64,000 bases of DNA from Palaemon carinicauda (Eukaryota; Arthropoda; Malacostraca; Decapoda; Palaemonidae), in contig NC_090728.1 in assembly GCF_036898095.1 (NCBI RefSeq), positions 86,095,878 through 86,159,877 on the forward strand, given 5' to 3'. The notes beneath the pieces were generated by a model. It was not told where the DNA came from. It saw only the letters and a list, made by a program, of their open reading frames with translations, and made no database searches. Made by a program: the position numbers and the translations under genes. Within the stretch, counting starts at the first letter, position 1. Each line of letters starts with the position of its first letter. This document shows positions 38,116 to 52,000 of this stretch, one piece after another.

Positions 38116-40480
38116 TTAAGGAAAAAAATTGGAATCTCCACGATGTGTGACCCTCCTATGCTGGACTTAAGGAAAAAAATTGGAATCTCCACGATGTGTG
38201 ACCCTCCTATGCTAGACTTAAGGAAAAAAATGGAGTCTCCACGATGTGTGACCCTCCTATGCTAGACTTAAGGAAAAAAAATGGAATCTCCACGATGTGT
38301 GACCCTCCTATGCTAGACTTAAGGAAAAAAATTGGAATCTCCACGATGTGTGACCCTCCTATGCTAGACTTAAGGAAAAAAAATGGAATCTCCACGATGT
38401 GTGACCCTCCTATGCTAGACTTAAGGAAAAAAAAATGGAATCTCCACGATGTGTGACCCTCCTATGCTAGTCTTAAGGAAAAAAAATGGAATCTCCACGA
38501 TGTGTGACCCTCCTATGCTAGACTTAAGGAGAAAAATGGAATCTCCACGATGTGTGACCCTCCTATGCTAGTCTTAGGAAAAAAAATGGAATCTCCACAA
38601 TGTGTGACCCTCATATGCTAGACATAAGGAAAAAAATTGGAATCTCCACGATGTGTGACCCTCCTATGCTAGACATAAGGAAAAAAATTGGAATCTCCAC
38701 GATGTGTGACCCTCCTATGCTAGACTTAAGGGAAAAAAATGGAATCTCCACGATGTGTGACCCTCCTATGCTAGACTTAAGGAAAAAAATTGGAATCTCC
38801 CCGATGTGTGACCCTCCTATGCTAGACTTAAGAGAAAAAAATTTAATCTCCACGATGTGTGACCCTCCTATGCTAGACTCAAGGGAAAAAAAATTAAATC
38901 TCCATGATGTGTGACCCTCCTATGCTAGACTTAAGGAAAAAAATTGGAATCTCCACGATGTGTGACCCTCCTATGCTAGACTTAAGGAAAAAAAATGGAA
39001 TCTCCACAATGTGTGACCCTCCTATGCTAGACTTAAGGAAAAAAAATGGAATCTCCACGATGTGTGACCCTCCTATGCTAGACTTAAGGAAAAAAAAATG
39101 GAATCTCCACTATGTGTGACCCTCCTATGCTAGACTTAAGGAAAAAAATTGGAATCTCCACGATGTGTGACCCTCCTATGCTAGACTTAAGGAAAAAAAT
39201 TGGAATCTCCACGATGTGTGACCCTCCTATGCTAGACTTAAGGAAAAAAATTGGAATTTCCACGATGTGTGACCCTCCTATGCTAGACTCAAGGGAAAAA
39301 AATGGAATCTCCACGATGTGTAACCCTCCTATGCTAGACTTAAGGGAAAAAATTGGAATCTCCACGATGTTTGACCCTCCTATTCTAGACTTAAGGAAAA
39401 AAATTGTAATCTCCACGATGTGTGACCCTCCTATGCTAGACTTAAGGAAAAAAAAAGGAATCTCCACGATGTGTGACCCTCCTATGCTAGTCTTAAGGAA
39501 AAAAAATGGAATCTCCACGATGTGTGACCCTCCTATGCTAGACTTAAGGAAAAATATTAAAATCTCCACGATGTGTGACCCTCCTATGCTAGACTTAAGG
39601 AAAAAAATTGGAATCTCCACGATATGTGACCCTCCTATGCTAGACTTAAGGAAAAAAAATGGAATCTCCACGATGTGTGACCCTCCTATGCTAGTCTTAA
39701 GGAAAAAAATGGAATCTCCACGATGTGTGACCCTCCTATGCTAGTCTTAAGGAAAAAAATGGAATCTCCACGATGTGTGACCCTCCTATGCTAGTCTTAA
39801 GGAAAAAAAATTGTAATCTCCACGATGTGTGACCCTCCTATGCTAGTCTTAAGGGAAAAAATTAATCTCCACAATGTGTGACCCTCCTATGCTAGTCTTA
39901 AGGAAAAAAAAATTAATCTCCACAATGTGTGACCCTCCTATGCTAGTCTTAACGAAAAAAATGGAATCTCCACGATGTGTGACCCTCCTATGCTAGTGTT
40001 AAGGAAAAAAAATGGAATTTCCACGATGTGTGACCCTCTTATGCTAGTCTTAAGGAAAAAAAATGGAATCTCCATGATGTGTGACCCTCCTATGCTAGAC
40101 TTAAGGAAAAAAAATAGAATCTCCACGATGTGTGACCCTCCTATGCTAGACTTAAGGAAAAAAAATGGAATCTCCACAATGTGTGACCCTCCTATGCTAG
40201 TCTTAAGGAAAAAAAATGGAATCTCCACGATGTGTGACCCTCCTATGCTAGTGTTAAGGAAAAAAAATGGAATCTCCACGATGTGTGACCCTACTATGCT
40301 AGACTTAAGGAAAAAAAATGGAATCTTCACGATGTGTGACCCTCCTATGCTAGACTTAAGGAAAAAAAAAGGAATCTCCACGATGTGTGACCCTCCTATG
40401 CTAGACTTAAGGAAAAAAAATGGAATCTCCACGATGTGTGACCCTCCTATGCTAGACTTAAGGAAAAAAAATGGAATCTC

Positions 40481-43400
40481 CACGATGTGTGACCCTCCTA
40501 TGCTAGTCTTAGGAAAAAAATGGAATCTCCACGATGTGTGACCCTCCTATGCTAGACTTAAGGAAAAAAATTGGAATCTCCACGATGTGTGACCCTCCTA
40601 TACTAGTCTTAAGGAAAAAAATGGAATCTCCACGATGTGTGACCCTCCTATGCTAGTCTTAGGAAAAAAAATGGAATCTCCACGATGTTTGACCCTCCTA
40701 TGCTAGACTTAAGGAAAAAAAATGGAATCTCCACGATGTGTGACCCTCCTATGCTAGTCTTAAGAAAAAAATTGGAATCTCCACGATGTGTGACCCTCCT
40801 ATGCTAGACTTAAAGAAAATAATTGGAATCTCCACGATGTGTGACCCTCCTATGCTAGTCTTAAGGAAAAAAAATGAAATCTCCACGATGTGTGACCCTC
40901 CTATGCTAGACTTAAGGAAAAAAATGGAATCTAAACGATGTGTGACCCTCCTATGCAAGACTTAAGGAAAAAAATGGAATATCCACGATGTGTGACCCTC
41001 CTATGCTAGTCTTAAGGAAAAAAAATGGAATCTCCACGATGTGTGACCCTCCTATGCTAGTCTTAAGGAAAAAAAATGGAATCTCCACGATGTGTGACCC
41101 TACTATGCTAGACTTAAGGAAAAAAAATGGAATCTCCACGATGTGTGACCCTCCTATGCTAGACTTAAGGAAAAAAATGGAATCTCCACGATGTGTGACC
41201 CTCCTATGCTAGACTTAAGGAAAAAAAATGGGATCTCCACGATGTGTGACCCTCCTATGCTAGACTTAAGGAAAAAAAATGGAATCTCCACGATGTGTGA
41301 CACTCCTATGCTAGACCTAAGGAAAAAAAAATGGAATCTCCACGATGTGTGACCCTCCTATGCTAGACTTAAGGAAAAAAAATGGAATATCAACGATGTG
41401 TGACCCTCCTATGCTAGACTTAAGGAAAAAAAAAGGAATCTCAACGATATGTGACCCTCCTATGCTAGACTTAAGGAAAAAAAAAGGAATCTCCACGATG
41501 TGTGACCCTCCTATGCTAGACTTAAGGAAAAAAAATGGAATCTCCACGATGTGTGACCCTCCTATGCTAGTCTTAGGAAAAAAATTGGAATCTCCACGAT
41601 GTGTGACCCTCCTATGCTAGTCTTAAGGAAAAAAATTGGAATCTCCACGATGTGTGACCCTCCTATGCTAGTCTTAAGGAAAAAAATTGGAATCTCCACG
41701 ATGTGTGACCCTCCTATGCTAGACATAAGGAAAAAAATTGGAATCTCCACGATGTGTGACCCTCCTATGCTAGACTTAAGGAAAAAAAATGGAATCTCCA
41801 CGATGTGTGACCCTCCTATGCTAGACTTAAGGAAAAAAAATGGAATCTCCACGATGTGTGACCCTCCTATGCTAGACTTAAGGGAAAAAAATGCAATCTC
41901 CACGATGTGTGACCCTCCTATGCTAGACTTAAGGGAAAAAAATTGGAATCTCCACGATGTGTGACCCTCCTATGCTAGACTTAAGGAAAAAAAATGGAAT
42001 CTCCACGATGTATGACCCTCCTATGCTAGACTTAAGGAAAAAAAATGGAATCTCCACGATGTGTGACCCTCCTATGCTAGACTTAAGGAAAAAAAATGGA
42101 ATCTCCACGATATGTGACCCTCCTATGCTAGACTTAAGGAAAAAAATGGAATCTAAACGATGTGTGACCCTCCTATGCTAGACTTAAGGAAAAAAAATGG
42201 AATCTCCTCGATGTGTGACCCTCCTATGCTAGTCTTAAGGATAAAAAATTGGAATCTCCACGATGTGTGACCCTTCTATGCTAGACTTAAGGAAAAAAAT
42301 TGGAATCTCCACGATGTGTGACCCTCCTATGCTAGACTTAAGGAAAAAAAATTGAATCTCCACGATGTGTGACCCTCCTATGCTAGACTTAAGGAAAAAA
42401 AATGGAATCTCCACGATGTGTGACCCTCCTATGCTAGTCTTAGGAAAAAAATTGGAATCTCCACGATGTGTGACCCTCCTATGCTAGACTTAAAGAAAAA
42501 AATTGGAATCTCCACGATGTGTGACCCTCCTATGCTAGTCTTAAGGAAGAAAAATGAAATCTCCACGATGTGTGACCCTCCTATGCTAGACTTAAGGAAA
42601 AAAATGGAATCTAAACGATGTGTGACCCTCCTATGCAAGACTTAAGGAAAAAAAATGGAATATCCACGATGTGTGACCCTCCTATGCTAGTCTTAAGGAA
42701 AAAAAATTGAATCTCCACGATGTGTGACCCTCCTATGCTAGTCTTAAGGAAAAAAAATGGAATCTCCACGATGTTTGACCCTACTATGCTAGACTTATGA
42801 AAAAAAAAATGGAATCTCCACGATGTGTGACCCTCCTATGCTAGACTTAAGGAAAAAAATGGAATCTCCACGATGTGTGACCCTCCTATGCTAGACTTAA
42901 GGGAAAAAAATGAAATCTCCACGATGTGTGACCCTCCTATGCTAGACTTAAGGAAAAAAAATGGAATCTCCACGATGTGTGACCCTCCTATGCTAGTCTT
43001 AAGGAAAAAAAAATGGAATCTCCACGATGTGTGACCCTCCTATGCTAGACTTAAGGAAAAAAAATGGAATCTCCACGATGTGTGACCCTCCTATGCTAGA
43101 CTTAAGGAAAAAAAAAGGAATCTCCACGATATGTGACCCTCCTATGCTAGACTTAAGGAAAAAAAAGGAATCTCCACGATGTGTGACCCTCCTATGCTAG
43201 ACTTCAGGAAAAAAAAATGGAATCTCCACGATGTGTGACCCTCCTATGCTAGTCTTAGGAAAAAAATTGGAATCTCCACGATGTGTGACCCTCCTATGCT
43301 AGTCTTAAGGAAAAAAATTGGAATCTCCACGATGTGTGACCCTCCTATGCTAGTTTTAAGGAAAAAATTGGAATCTCCACGATGTGTGACCCTCCTATGC

Positions 43401-46400
43401 TAGACTTAAGGAAAAAAATTGGAATCTCCACGATATGTGACCCTCCTATGCTAGACTTAAGGAAAAAAATTGGAATCTCCACGATGTTTGACCCTCCTAT
43501 GCTAGACTTAAGGAAAAAAAATGGAATCTCCACGATGTGTGACCCTTCTATGCTAGACTTAAGGAAAAAAATTGGAATCTAAACGATGTGTGACCCTCCT
43601 ATGCTAGTCTTAAGGAAAAAAATTGGAATCTCCACGATGTGTGACCCTCCTATGCTAGACTTAAGGGAAAAAATTGGAATCTCCACGATGTGTGACCCTC
43701 CTATGCTAGTCTTAGGAAAAAAAATGGAATCTCCACGATGTGTGACCCTCATATGTTAGACATAAGGAAAAAAATTGGAATCTGCACGATGTGTGACCCT
43801 CCTATGCTAGACATAAGACAAAAAATTGGAATCTCCACGATGTGTGACCCTCCTATGCTAGACTTGAGGAAAAAAAATGGAATCTCCACGATGTGTGACC
43901 CTCCTATGCTAGACTTGAGGAAAATAATTGGAATCTCCCTGATGTGTGACCCTCCTATGCTAGACTTAAGGGGAAAAAAATTGAATCTCCACGATGAGTG
44001 ACCCTCCTATGCTAGACTTAAGGGAAAAAAATTTAAATTTCCACGATGTGTGACCCTCCTATGCTAGACTTAAGGAAAAAAATTGGAATCTCCACGATGT
44101 GTGACCCTCCTATGCTAGACTTAAGGAAAAAAAAAGGAATCTCCACAATGTGTGACCCTCCTATGCTAGACTTAAGGAAAAAAAATGGAATCTCCACGAT
44201 GTGTGACCCTCCTATGCTAGACTTAAGGAAAAAAAAATGGAATCTCCACTATGTGTGACCCTCCTATGCTAGACTTAAGGAAAAAAATGGGAATCTCCAC
44301 GATGTGTGACCCTCCTATGCTAGACTTAAGGAAAAAAAAAGGAATCTCCACGATGTGTGACCCTCCTATGCTAGACTTAAGGAAAAAAATTGGAATCTCC
44401 ACGATGTGTGACCCTCCTATGCTAGACTTAAGGGAAAAAAATGGAATCTCCACGATGTGTAACCCTCCTATGCTAGACTTAAGGGAAAAAATTGGAATCT
44501 CCACAATGTTTGACCCTCCTATGCAAGACTTAAGGAAAAAAATTGGAATCTCCACGATGTGTGACCCTCCTATGCTAGACTTAAGGAAAAAAAAAGGAAT
44601 CTCCACGATGTGTGACCCTCCTATGCTAGTCTTAAGGAAAAAAAATGGAATCTCCACGATGTGTGACCCTCCTATGCTAGACTTAATGAAAAATATTAAA
44701 ATCTCCACGATGTGTGACCCTCCTATGCTAGACTTAAGGAAAAAAATTGGAATCTCCACGATGTGTGACCCTCCTATGCTAGACATAAGGAAAAAAATTG
44801 GAATCTCCACGATGTGTGACCCTCCTATGCTAGTCTTAAGGAAAAAAATGGAATCTCCACGATGTGTGACCCTCCTATGCTAGTCTTAAGGAAAAAAATG
44901 GAATCTCCACGATGTGTGACCCTCCTATGCTAGTCTTAAGGAAAAAAAATTTTAATCTCCACGATGTGTGACCCTCCTATGCTAGTCTTAAGGAAAAAAA
45001 TTAATCTCCACAATGTGTGACCCTCCTATGCTAGTCTTAAGGAAAAAAAATTAATCTCCACAATGTGTGACCCTCCTATGCTAGTCTTAAGGAAAAAAAA
45101 TGGAATCTCCACGATGTGTGACCCTCCTATGCTAGTCTTAAGGAAAAAAAATGGAATCTCCACGATGTGTGACCCTCTTATGCTAGTCTTAAGGAAAAAA
45201 AATGGAATCTCCACGATGTGTGACCCTCCTATGCTAGTCTTAAGGAAAAAAAATGGAATCTCCACGATGTGTGACCCTCCTCTGCAAGTCTTAAGGAAAA
45301 AAAATGGAATCTCCACGATGTGTGACCCTCCTATGCAAGTCTTAAGGAAAAAAAATGGAATCTCCACGATGTGTGACCCTTCTATGCTAGACTTAAGGGA
45401 AAAAAATGGAATCTCCACGATGTGTGACCCTCCTATGCTAGACTTAAGGAAAAAAAATGGAATCTCCACGATGTGTGACCCTCCTATGCTAGACTTAAGG
45501 AAAAAAAACTGGAATCTCCACGATGTCTGACCCTCCTATGCTAGTCTTAGGAAAAAAATGGAATCTCCACGATGTGTGACCCTCCTATGCTAGACTTAAG
45601 GAAAAAAATTGGAATCTCCACGATGTGTGACCCTCCTATACTAGTCTTAAGGAAAAAAAATGGAATCTCCACGATGTGTGACCCTCCTATGCTAGTCTTA
45701 GGAAAAAAATGGAATCTCCACGATGTTTGACCCTCCTATGCTAGACTTAATAAAAAAAAATGGAATCTCCACGATGTGTGACCCTCCTATGCTAGTCTTA
45801 GGAAAAAAATTGGAATCTCCACGATGTGTGACCCTCCTATGCTAGACTTAAAGAAAAAAATTGGAATCTCCACGATGTGTGACCCTCCTATGCTAGTCTT
45901 AAGGAAAAAAAAATGAAATCTCCACGATGTGTGACCCTCCTATGCTAGACTTAAGGAAAAAAATGGAATCTAAACGATGTGTGACCCTCCTATGCAAGAC
46001 TTAAGGAAAAAAATGGAATATCCACGATGTATGACCCTCCTATGCTAGTCTTAAGGAAAAAAAATGGAATCTCCACGATGTGTGACCCTCCTATGCTAGA
46101 CTTAAGGAAAAAAAATGGAATCTCCACGATGTGTGACCCTCCTATGCTAGACTTAAGGAAAAAAATGGAATCTCCACGATGTGTGACCCTCCTATGCTAG
46201 ACTTAAGGAAAAAAAATGGAATCTCCACGATGTGTGACCCTCCTATGCTAGACTTAAGGAAAAAAAATGGAATCTCCACGATGTGTGACACTCCTATGCT
46301 AGTCTTAAGGAAAAAAAAATGGAATCTCTACGATGTGTGACCCTCCTATGCTAGACTTAAGGAAAAAAAATGGAATCTCAACGATGTGTGACCCTCCTAT

Positions 46401-49025
46401 GCTAGACTTAAGGAAAAAAAAAGGAATCTCCACGATGTGTGACCCTCCTATGCTAGACTTAAGGAAAAAAAAAGGAATCTCCACGATGTGTGACCCTCCT
46501 ATGCTAGACTTAAGGAAAAAAAATGGAATCTCCACGATGTGTGACCCTCCTATGCTAGTCTTAGGAAAAAAATTGGAATCTCCACGATGTGTGACCCTCC
46601 TATGCTAGTCTTAAGGAAAAAAATTGGAATCTCCACGATGTGTGACCCTCCTATGCTAGTCTTAAGGAAAAAAATTGGAATCTCCACGATGTGTGACCCT
46701 CCTATGCTAGACTTAAGGAAAAAAATTGGAATCTCCACGATGTGTGACCCTCCTATGCTAGACTTAAGGAAAAAAAATGGAATCTCCACGATGTGTGACC
46801 CTCCTATGCTAGACTTAAGGAAAAAAAATGGAATCTCCACGATGTGTGACCCTCCTATGCTAGACTTAAGGAAAAAAATTGGAATCTCCACGATGTGTGA
46901 CCCTCCTATGCTAGACTTAAGGAAAAAAAATGGAATCTCCACGATGTGTGACCCTCCTATGCTAGACTTAAGGAAAAAAAATGGAATCTCCACGATGTGT
47001 GACCCTCCTATGCTAGTCTTAAGGAAAAAAATTGGAATCTCCACGATGTGTGACCCTCCTATGCTAGACTTAAGGAAAAAAATGGAATCTCCACGATGTG
47101 TGACCCTCCTATGCTAGTCTTAGGAAAAAAAATGGAATCTCCACGATGTGTGACCCTCATATGCTAGACATAAGGAAAAAAATTGGAATCTCCACGATGT
47201 GTGACCCTCCTATGCTAGACATAAGGAAAAAATTGGAATCTCCACGATGTGTGACCCTCCTATGCTAGACTTAAGGGAAAAAAATGGAATCTCCACGATG
47301 TGTGACCCTCCTATGCTAGACTTAAGGAAAAAAATTGGAATCTCCCCGATGTGTGACCCTCCTATGCTAGACTTAAGGGAAAAAAATTTAATCTCCACGA
47401 TGTGTGACCCTCCTATGCTAGACTCAAGGGAAAAAAATTTAAATCTCCATGATGTGTGACCCTCCTATGCTAGACTTAAGGAAAAAAATTGGAATCTCCA
47501 CGATGTGTGACCCTCTTATGCTAGACTTAAGGAAAAAAATGGAATCTCCACAATGTGTGACCCTCCTATGCTAGACTTAAGGAAAAAAAATGGAATCTCC
47601 ACGATGTGTGACCCTCCTATGCTAGACTTAAGGAAAAAAAAATGGAATCTCCACTATGTGTGACCCTCCTATGCTAGACTTAAGGAAAAAAATTGGAATC
47701 TCCACGATGTGTGACCCTCCTATGCTAGACTTAAGGAAAAAAATTGGAATCTCCACGATGTGTGACCCTCCTATGCTAGACTTAAGGAAAAAAATTGGAA
47801 TTTCCACGATGTGTGACCCTCCTATGCTAGACTTAAGGGAAAAAAATGGAATCTCCACGATGTGTAACCCTCCTATGCTAGACTTAAGGGAAAAAATTGG
47901 AATCTCCACGATGTTTGACCCTCCTATGCTAGACTTAAGGAAAAAAATTGTAATCTCCACGATGTGTGACCCTCCTATGCTAGACTTAAGGAAAAAAAAA
48001 GGAATCTCCACGATGTGTGACCCTCCTATGCTAGTCTTAAGGAAAAAAAATGGAATCTCCACGATGTGTGACCCTCCTATGCTAGACTTAAGGAAAAATA
48101 TTAAAATCTCCACGATGTGTGACCCTCCTATGCTAGACTTAAGGAAAAAAATTGGAATCTCCACGATATGTGACCCTCCTATGCTAGACTTAAGGACAAA
48201 AAATGGAATCTCCACGATGTGTGACCCTCCTATGCTAGTCTTAAGGAAAAAAATGGAATCTCCACGATGTGTGACCCTCCTATGCTAGTCTTAAGGAAAA
48301 AAATGGAATCTCCACGATGTGTGACCCTCCTATGCTAGTCTTAAGGAAAAAAAATTGTAATCTCCACGATGTGTGACCCTCCTATGCTAGTCTTAAGGGA
48401 AAAAATTAATCTCCACAATGTGTGACACTCCTATGCTAGTCTTAAGGAAAAAAAAATTAATCTCCACAATGTGTGACCCTCCTATGCTAGTCTTAACGAA
48501 AAAAATGGAATCTCCACGATGTGTGACCCTCCTATGCTAGTCTTAAGGAAAAAAAATGGAATCTCCACGATGTGTGACCCTCTTATGCTAGTCTTAAGGA
48601 AAAAAAATGGAATCTCCATGATGTGTGACCCTCCTATGCTAGACTTAAGGAAAAAAAATGGAATCTCCACGATGTGTGACCCTCCTATGCTAGACTTAAG
48701 GAAAAAAAATGGAATCTCCACAATGTGTGACCCTCCTATGCTAGTCTTAAGGAAAAAAAATGGAATCTCCACGATGTGTGACCCTCCTATGCTAGTGTTA
48801 AGGAAAAAAAATGGAATCTCCACGATGTGTGACCCTACTATGCTAGACTTAAGGAAAAAAAATGGAATCTTCACGATGTGTGACCCTCCTATGCTAGACT
48901 TAAGGAAAAAAAAAGGAATCTCCACGATGTGTGACCCTCCTATGCTAGACTTAAGGAAAAAAAATGGAATCTCCACGATGTGTGACCCTCCTATGCTAGA
49001 CTTAAGGAAAAAAATGGAATCTCCA
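40481..49025. repeat. Large higher-order unit B, ~8.5 kb, without transposon
   Basis: Tandem partner of unit A. Marker order and spacing follow unit A throughout, with the element missing. Collinearity stops at about 49.02 kb, which corresponds to the end of unit A at about 40.48 kb, as expected for a direct tandem duplication. Small offset shifts (about 49 bp near 45.0 kb, 2 bp near 47.2 kb) show later loss or gain of one monomer and A-tract length changes. Confidence 0.88.
46662..46665. other. Empty TTAA site homologous to the copy 2 insertion site
   Basis: It lies in the second GTCTTAAGG monomer after the GTCTTAGG monomer at 46,557, exactly as the insertion lies after the GTCTTAGG at 35,201 (offset 11,356). 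To the right, the next GTCTTAGG is at 47,117 here and 38,571 in unit A (offset 8,546). The ordered list of GAC/GTC variants between these markers agrees monomer by monomer. The offset difference, 2,810, equals element plus TSD. Confidence 0.93.
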
Positions 49026-52000
49026 CGATGTGTGACCCTCCTATGCTAGACTTAAGGAAAAAAAAATGGAATCTCCACGATGTGTGACCCTCCTATGCTA
49101 GACTTAAGGAAAAAAAATGGAATCTCAACGATGTGTGACCCTCCTATGCTAGAATTAAGGAAAAAAAAGGAATCTCCACGATGTGTGACCCTCCTATGCT
49201 AGACTTAAGGAAAAAAAAAGGAATCTCCACGATGTGTGACCCTCCTATGCTAGACTTAAGGAAAAAAAAAGGAATCTCCACGATGTGTGACCCTCCTATG
49301 CTAGTCTTAGGAAAAAAATTGGAATCTCCACGATGTGTGACCCTCCTATGCTAGTCTTAAGGAAAAAAATGGGAATCTCCACGATGTGTGACCCTCCTAT
49401 GCTAGTGTTGAGGAAAAAAATTGGAATCTCCACGATGTGTGACCCTCCAATGCTAGACTTAAGGAAAAAAATTGGAATCTCCACGATGTGTGACCCTCCT
49501 ATGCTAGACTTAAGGAAAAAAAATGGATTCTCCACGATGTGTGACCCTCCTATGCTAGACTTAAGGAAAAAAAATGGAATCTCCACGATGTGTGACCCTT
49601 CTATGCTAGACTTAAGGAAAAAAATTGGAATCTCCACGATGTGTGACCCTCCTCTGCTAGTCTTAAGGAAAAAAAATTGGAATCTCCACGATGTGTGACC
49701 CTCCTATGCTAGACTTAAGGAAAAAAAATGGAATCTCCACAATGTGTGACCCTCCTATGCTAGTCTTAGGAAAAAAAATTGGAATCTCCACGATGTGTGA
49801 CCCTAATATGCTAGACATAAGGAAAAAAATTGGAATCTCCACGATGTGTGACCCTCCTATGCTAGACATAAGGAAAAAAATTGGAATCTCCACGATGTGT
49901 GACCCTCCTATGCTAGACTTAAGAAAAAAAAAATGGAATCTCCACGATGTGTGACCCTCCTATGCTAGACTTAAGGAAAAAAAATGGAATCTCCACGATG
50001 TGTGACCCTCCTATGCTAGACTTAAGGGAAAAAATGGAATCTCCACGATGTGTGACCCTCCTATGCTAGACTTAAGGGAAAAAAATTGGAATCTCCACGA
50101 TGTGTGACCCTCCTATGCTAGACTTAAGGAAAAAAATTGGAATCTCCATGATGTGTGACCCTCCTATGCTAGACTTAAGGAAAAAAAATGGAATCTCCAC
50201 GATGTGTGACCCTCCTATGCTAGACTTAAGGAAAAAAAATGGAATCTCCACGATGTGTGACCCTCCTATGCTAGACTTAAGAAAAAAAAATGGAATCTCC
50301 ACGATGTGTGACCCTCCTATGCTAGACTTAAGGAAAAAAAATGGAATCTCCACGATGTATGACCCTCCTATGCTAGTCTTAAGGAAAAAAAATTGGAATC
50401 TCCACGATGTGTGACCCTTCTATGCTAGACTTAAGGAAAAAAATTGGAATCTCCACGATGTGTGACCCTCCTATGCTAGTCTTAAGGAAAAAAAATGGAA
50501 TCTCCACGATGTTTGACCCTACCATGCTAGACTTAAGGAAAAAAAAGGAATCTCCACGATGTGTGACCCTCCTATGCTAGTCTTAGGAAAAAAATTGGAA
50601 TCTCCACGATGTGTGACCCTCCTATGCTAGACTTAAAGAAAAAAATTGGAATCTCCACGATGTGTGACCCTCCTATGCTAGTCTTAAGGAAAAAAAATGA
50701 AATCTCCACGATGTGTGACCCTCCTATGCTAGACTTAAGGAAAAAAATGGAATCTAAACGATGTGTGACCCTCCTATGCAAGACTTAAGGAAAAAAAATG
50801 GAATATCCACGATGTGTGACCCTCCTATGCTAGTCTTAAGGAAAAAAAATGGAATCTCCACGATGTGTGACCCTCCTATGCTAGTCTTAAGGAAAAAAAA
50901 TGGAATCTCCACGATGTGTGACCCTACTATGCTAGACTTATGGAAAAAAAATGGAATCTCCACGATGTGTGACCCTCCTATGCTAGACTTAAGGAAAAAA
51001 ATGGAATCTCCACGATGTGTGACCCTCCTATGCTAGACTTAAGGAAAAAAAATGGAATCTCCACGATGTGTGACCCTCCTATGCTAGACTTAAGGAAAAA
51101 AAATGGAATCTCCACAATGTGTGACCCTCCTATGCTAGTCTTAAGGAAAAAAAAATGGAATCTCCACGATGTGTGACCCTCCTATGCTAGACTTAAGGAA
51201 AAAAATGGAATCTCCACGATGTGTGACCCTCCTATGCTAGACTTAAGGAAAAAAAAAGGAATCTCCACGATATGTGACCCTCCTATGCTAGACTTAAGGA
51301 AAAAAAAAGGATTCTCCACGATGTGTGACCCTCCTATGCTAGACTTCAGGAAAAAAAATGGAATCTCCACGATGTGTGACCCTCCTATGCTAGTCTTAGG
51401 AAAAAAATTGGAATCTCCACGATGTGTGACCCTCCTATGCTAGTCTTAAGGAAAAAAATTGGAATCTCCACGATGTGTGACCCTCCTATGCTAGTTTTAA
51501 GGAAAAAAATTGGAATCTCCACGATGTGTGACCCTCCTATGCTAGACTTAAGGAAAAAAATTGGAATCTCCACGATATGTGACCCTCCTATGCTAGACTT
51601 AAGGAAAAAAAATGGAATCTCCACGATGTGTGACCCTCCTATGCTAGACTTAAGGAAAAAAAATGGAATCTCCACGATGTGTGACCCTTCTATGCTAGAC
51701 TTAAGGAAAAAAATTGGAATCTAAACGATGTGTGACCCTCCTATGCTAGTCTTAAGGAAAAAAATTGGAATCTCCACGATGTGTGACCCTCCTATGCTAG
51801 ACTTAAGGGAAAAAATTGGAATCTCCACGATGTGTGACCCTCCTATGCTAGTCTTAGGAAAAAAAATGGAATCTCCACGATGTGTGACCCTCATATGCTA
51901 GACATAAGGAAAAAAATTGGAATCTCCACGATGTGTGACCCTCCTATGCTAGACATAAGGAAAAAAATATGAATCTCCACGATGTGTGACCCTCCTATGC

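Larger units (their letters stand above)
29170..40480. repeat. Large higher-order unit A, ~8.5 kb of satellite plus transposon copy 2
   Basis: About 167 monomers whose order of rare variants matches 40.48-49.02 kb. The offset is 11,307-11,308 bp across 29.3-33.5 kb, 11,356 bp just left of the element, and 8,546 then 8,544 bp to its right. The drop of 2,810 bp equals the 2,806 bp element plus its 4 bp TTAA duplication. Shared markers include CTATACTAG (~29,293), the GATAAAAAATTGG monomer (~30,933), twin GACATAAGG (~32,452) and AAATATTAAAATC (~33,385). Ends are approximate. Confidence 0.88.
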
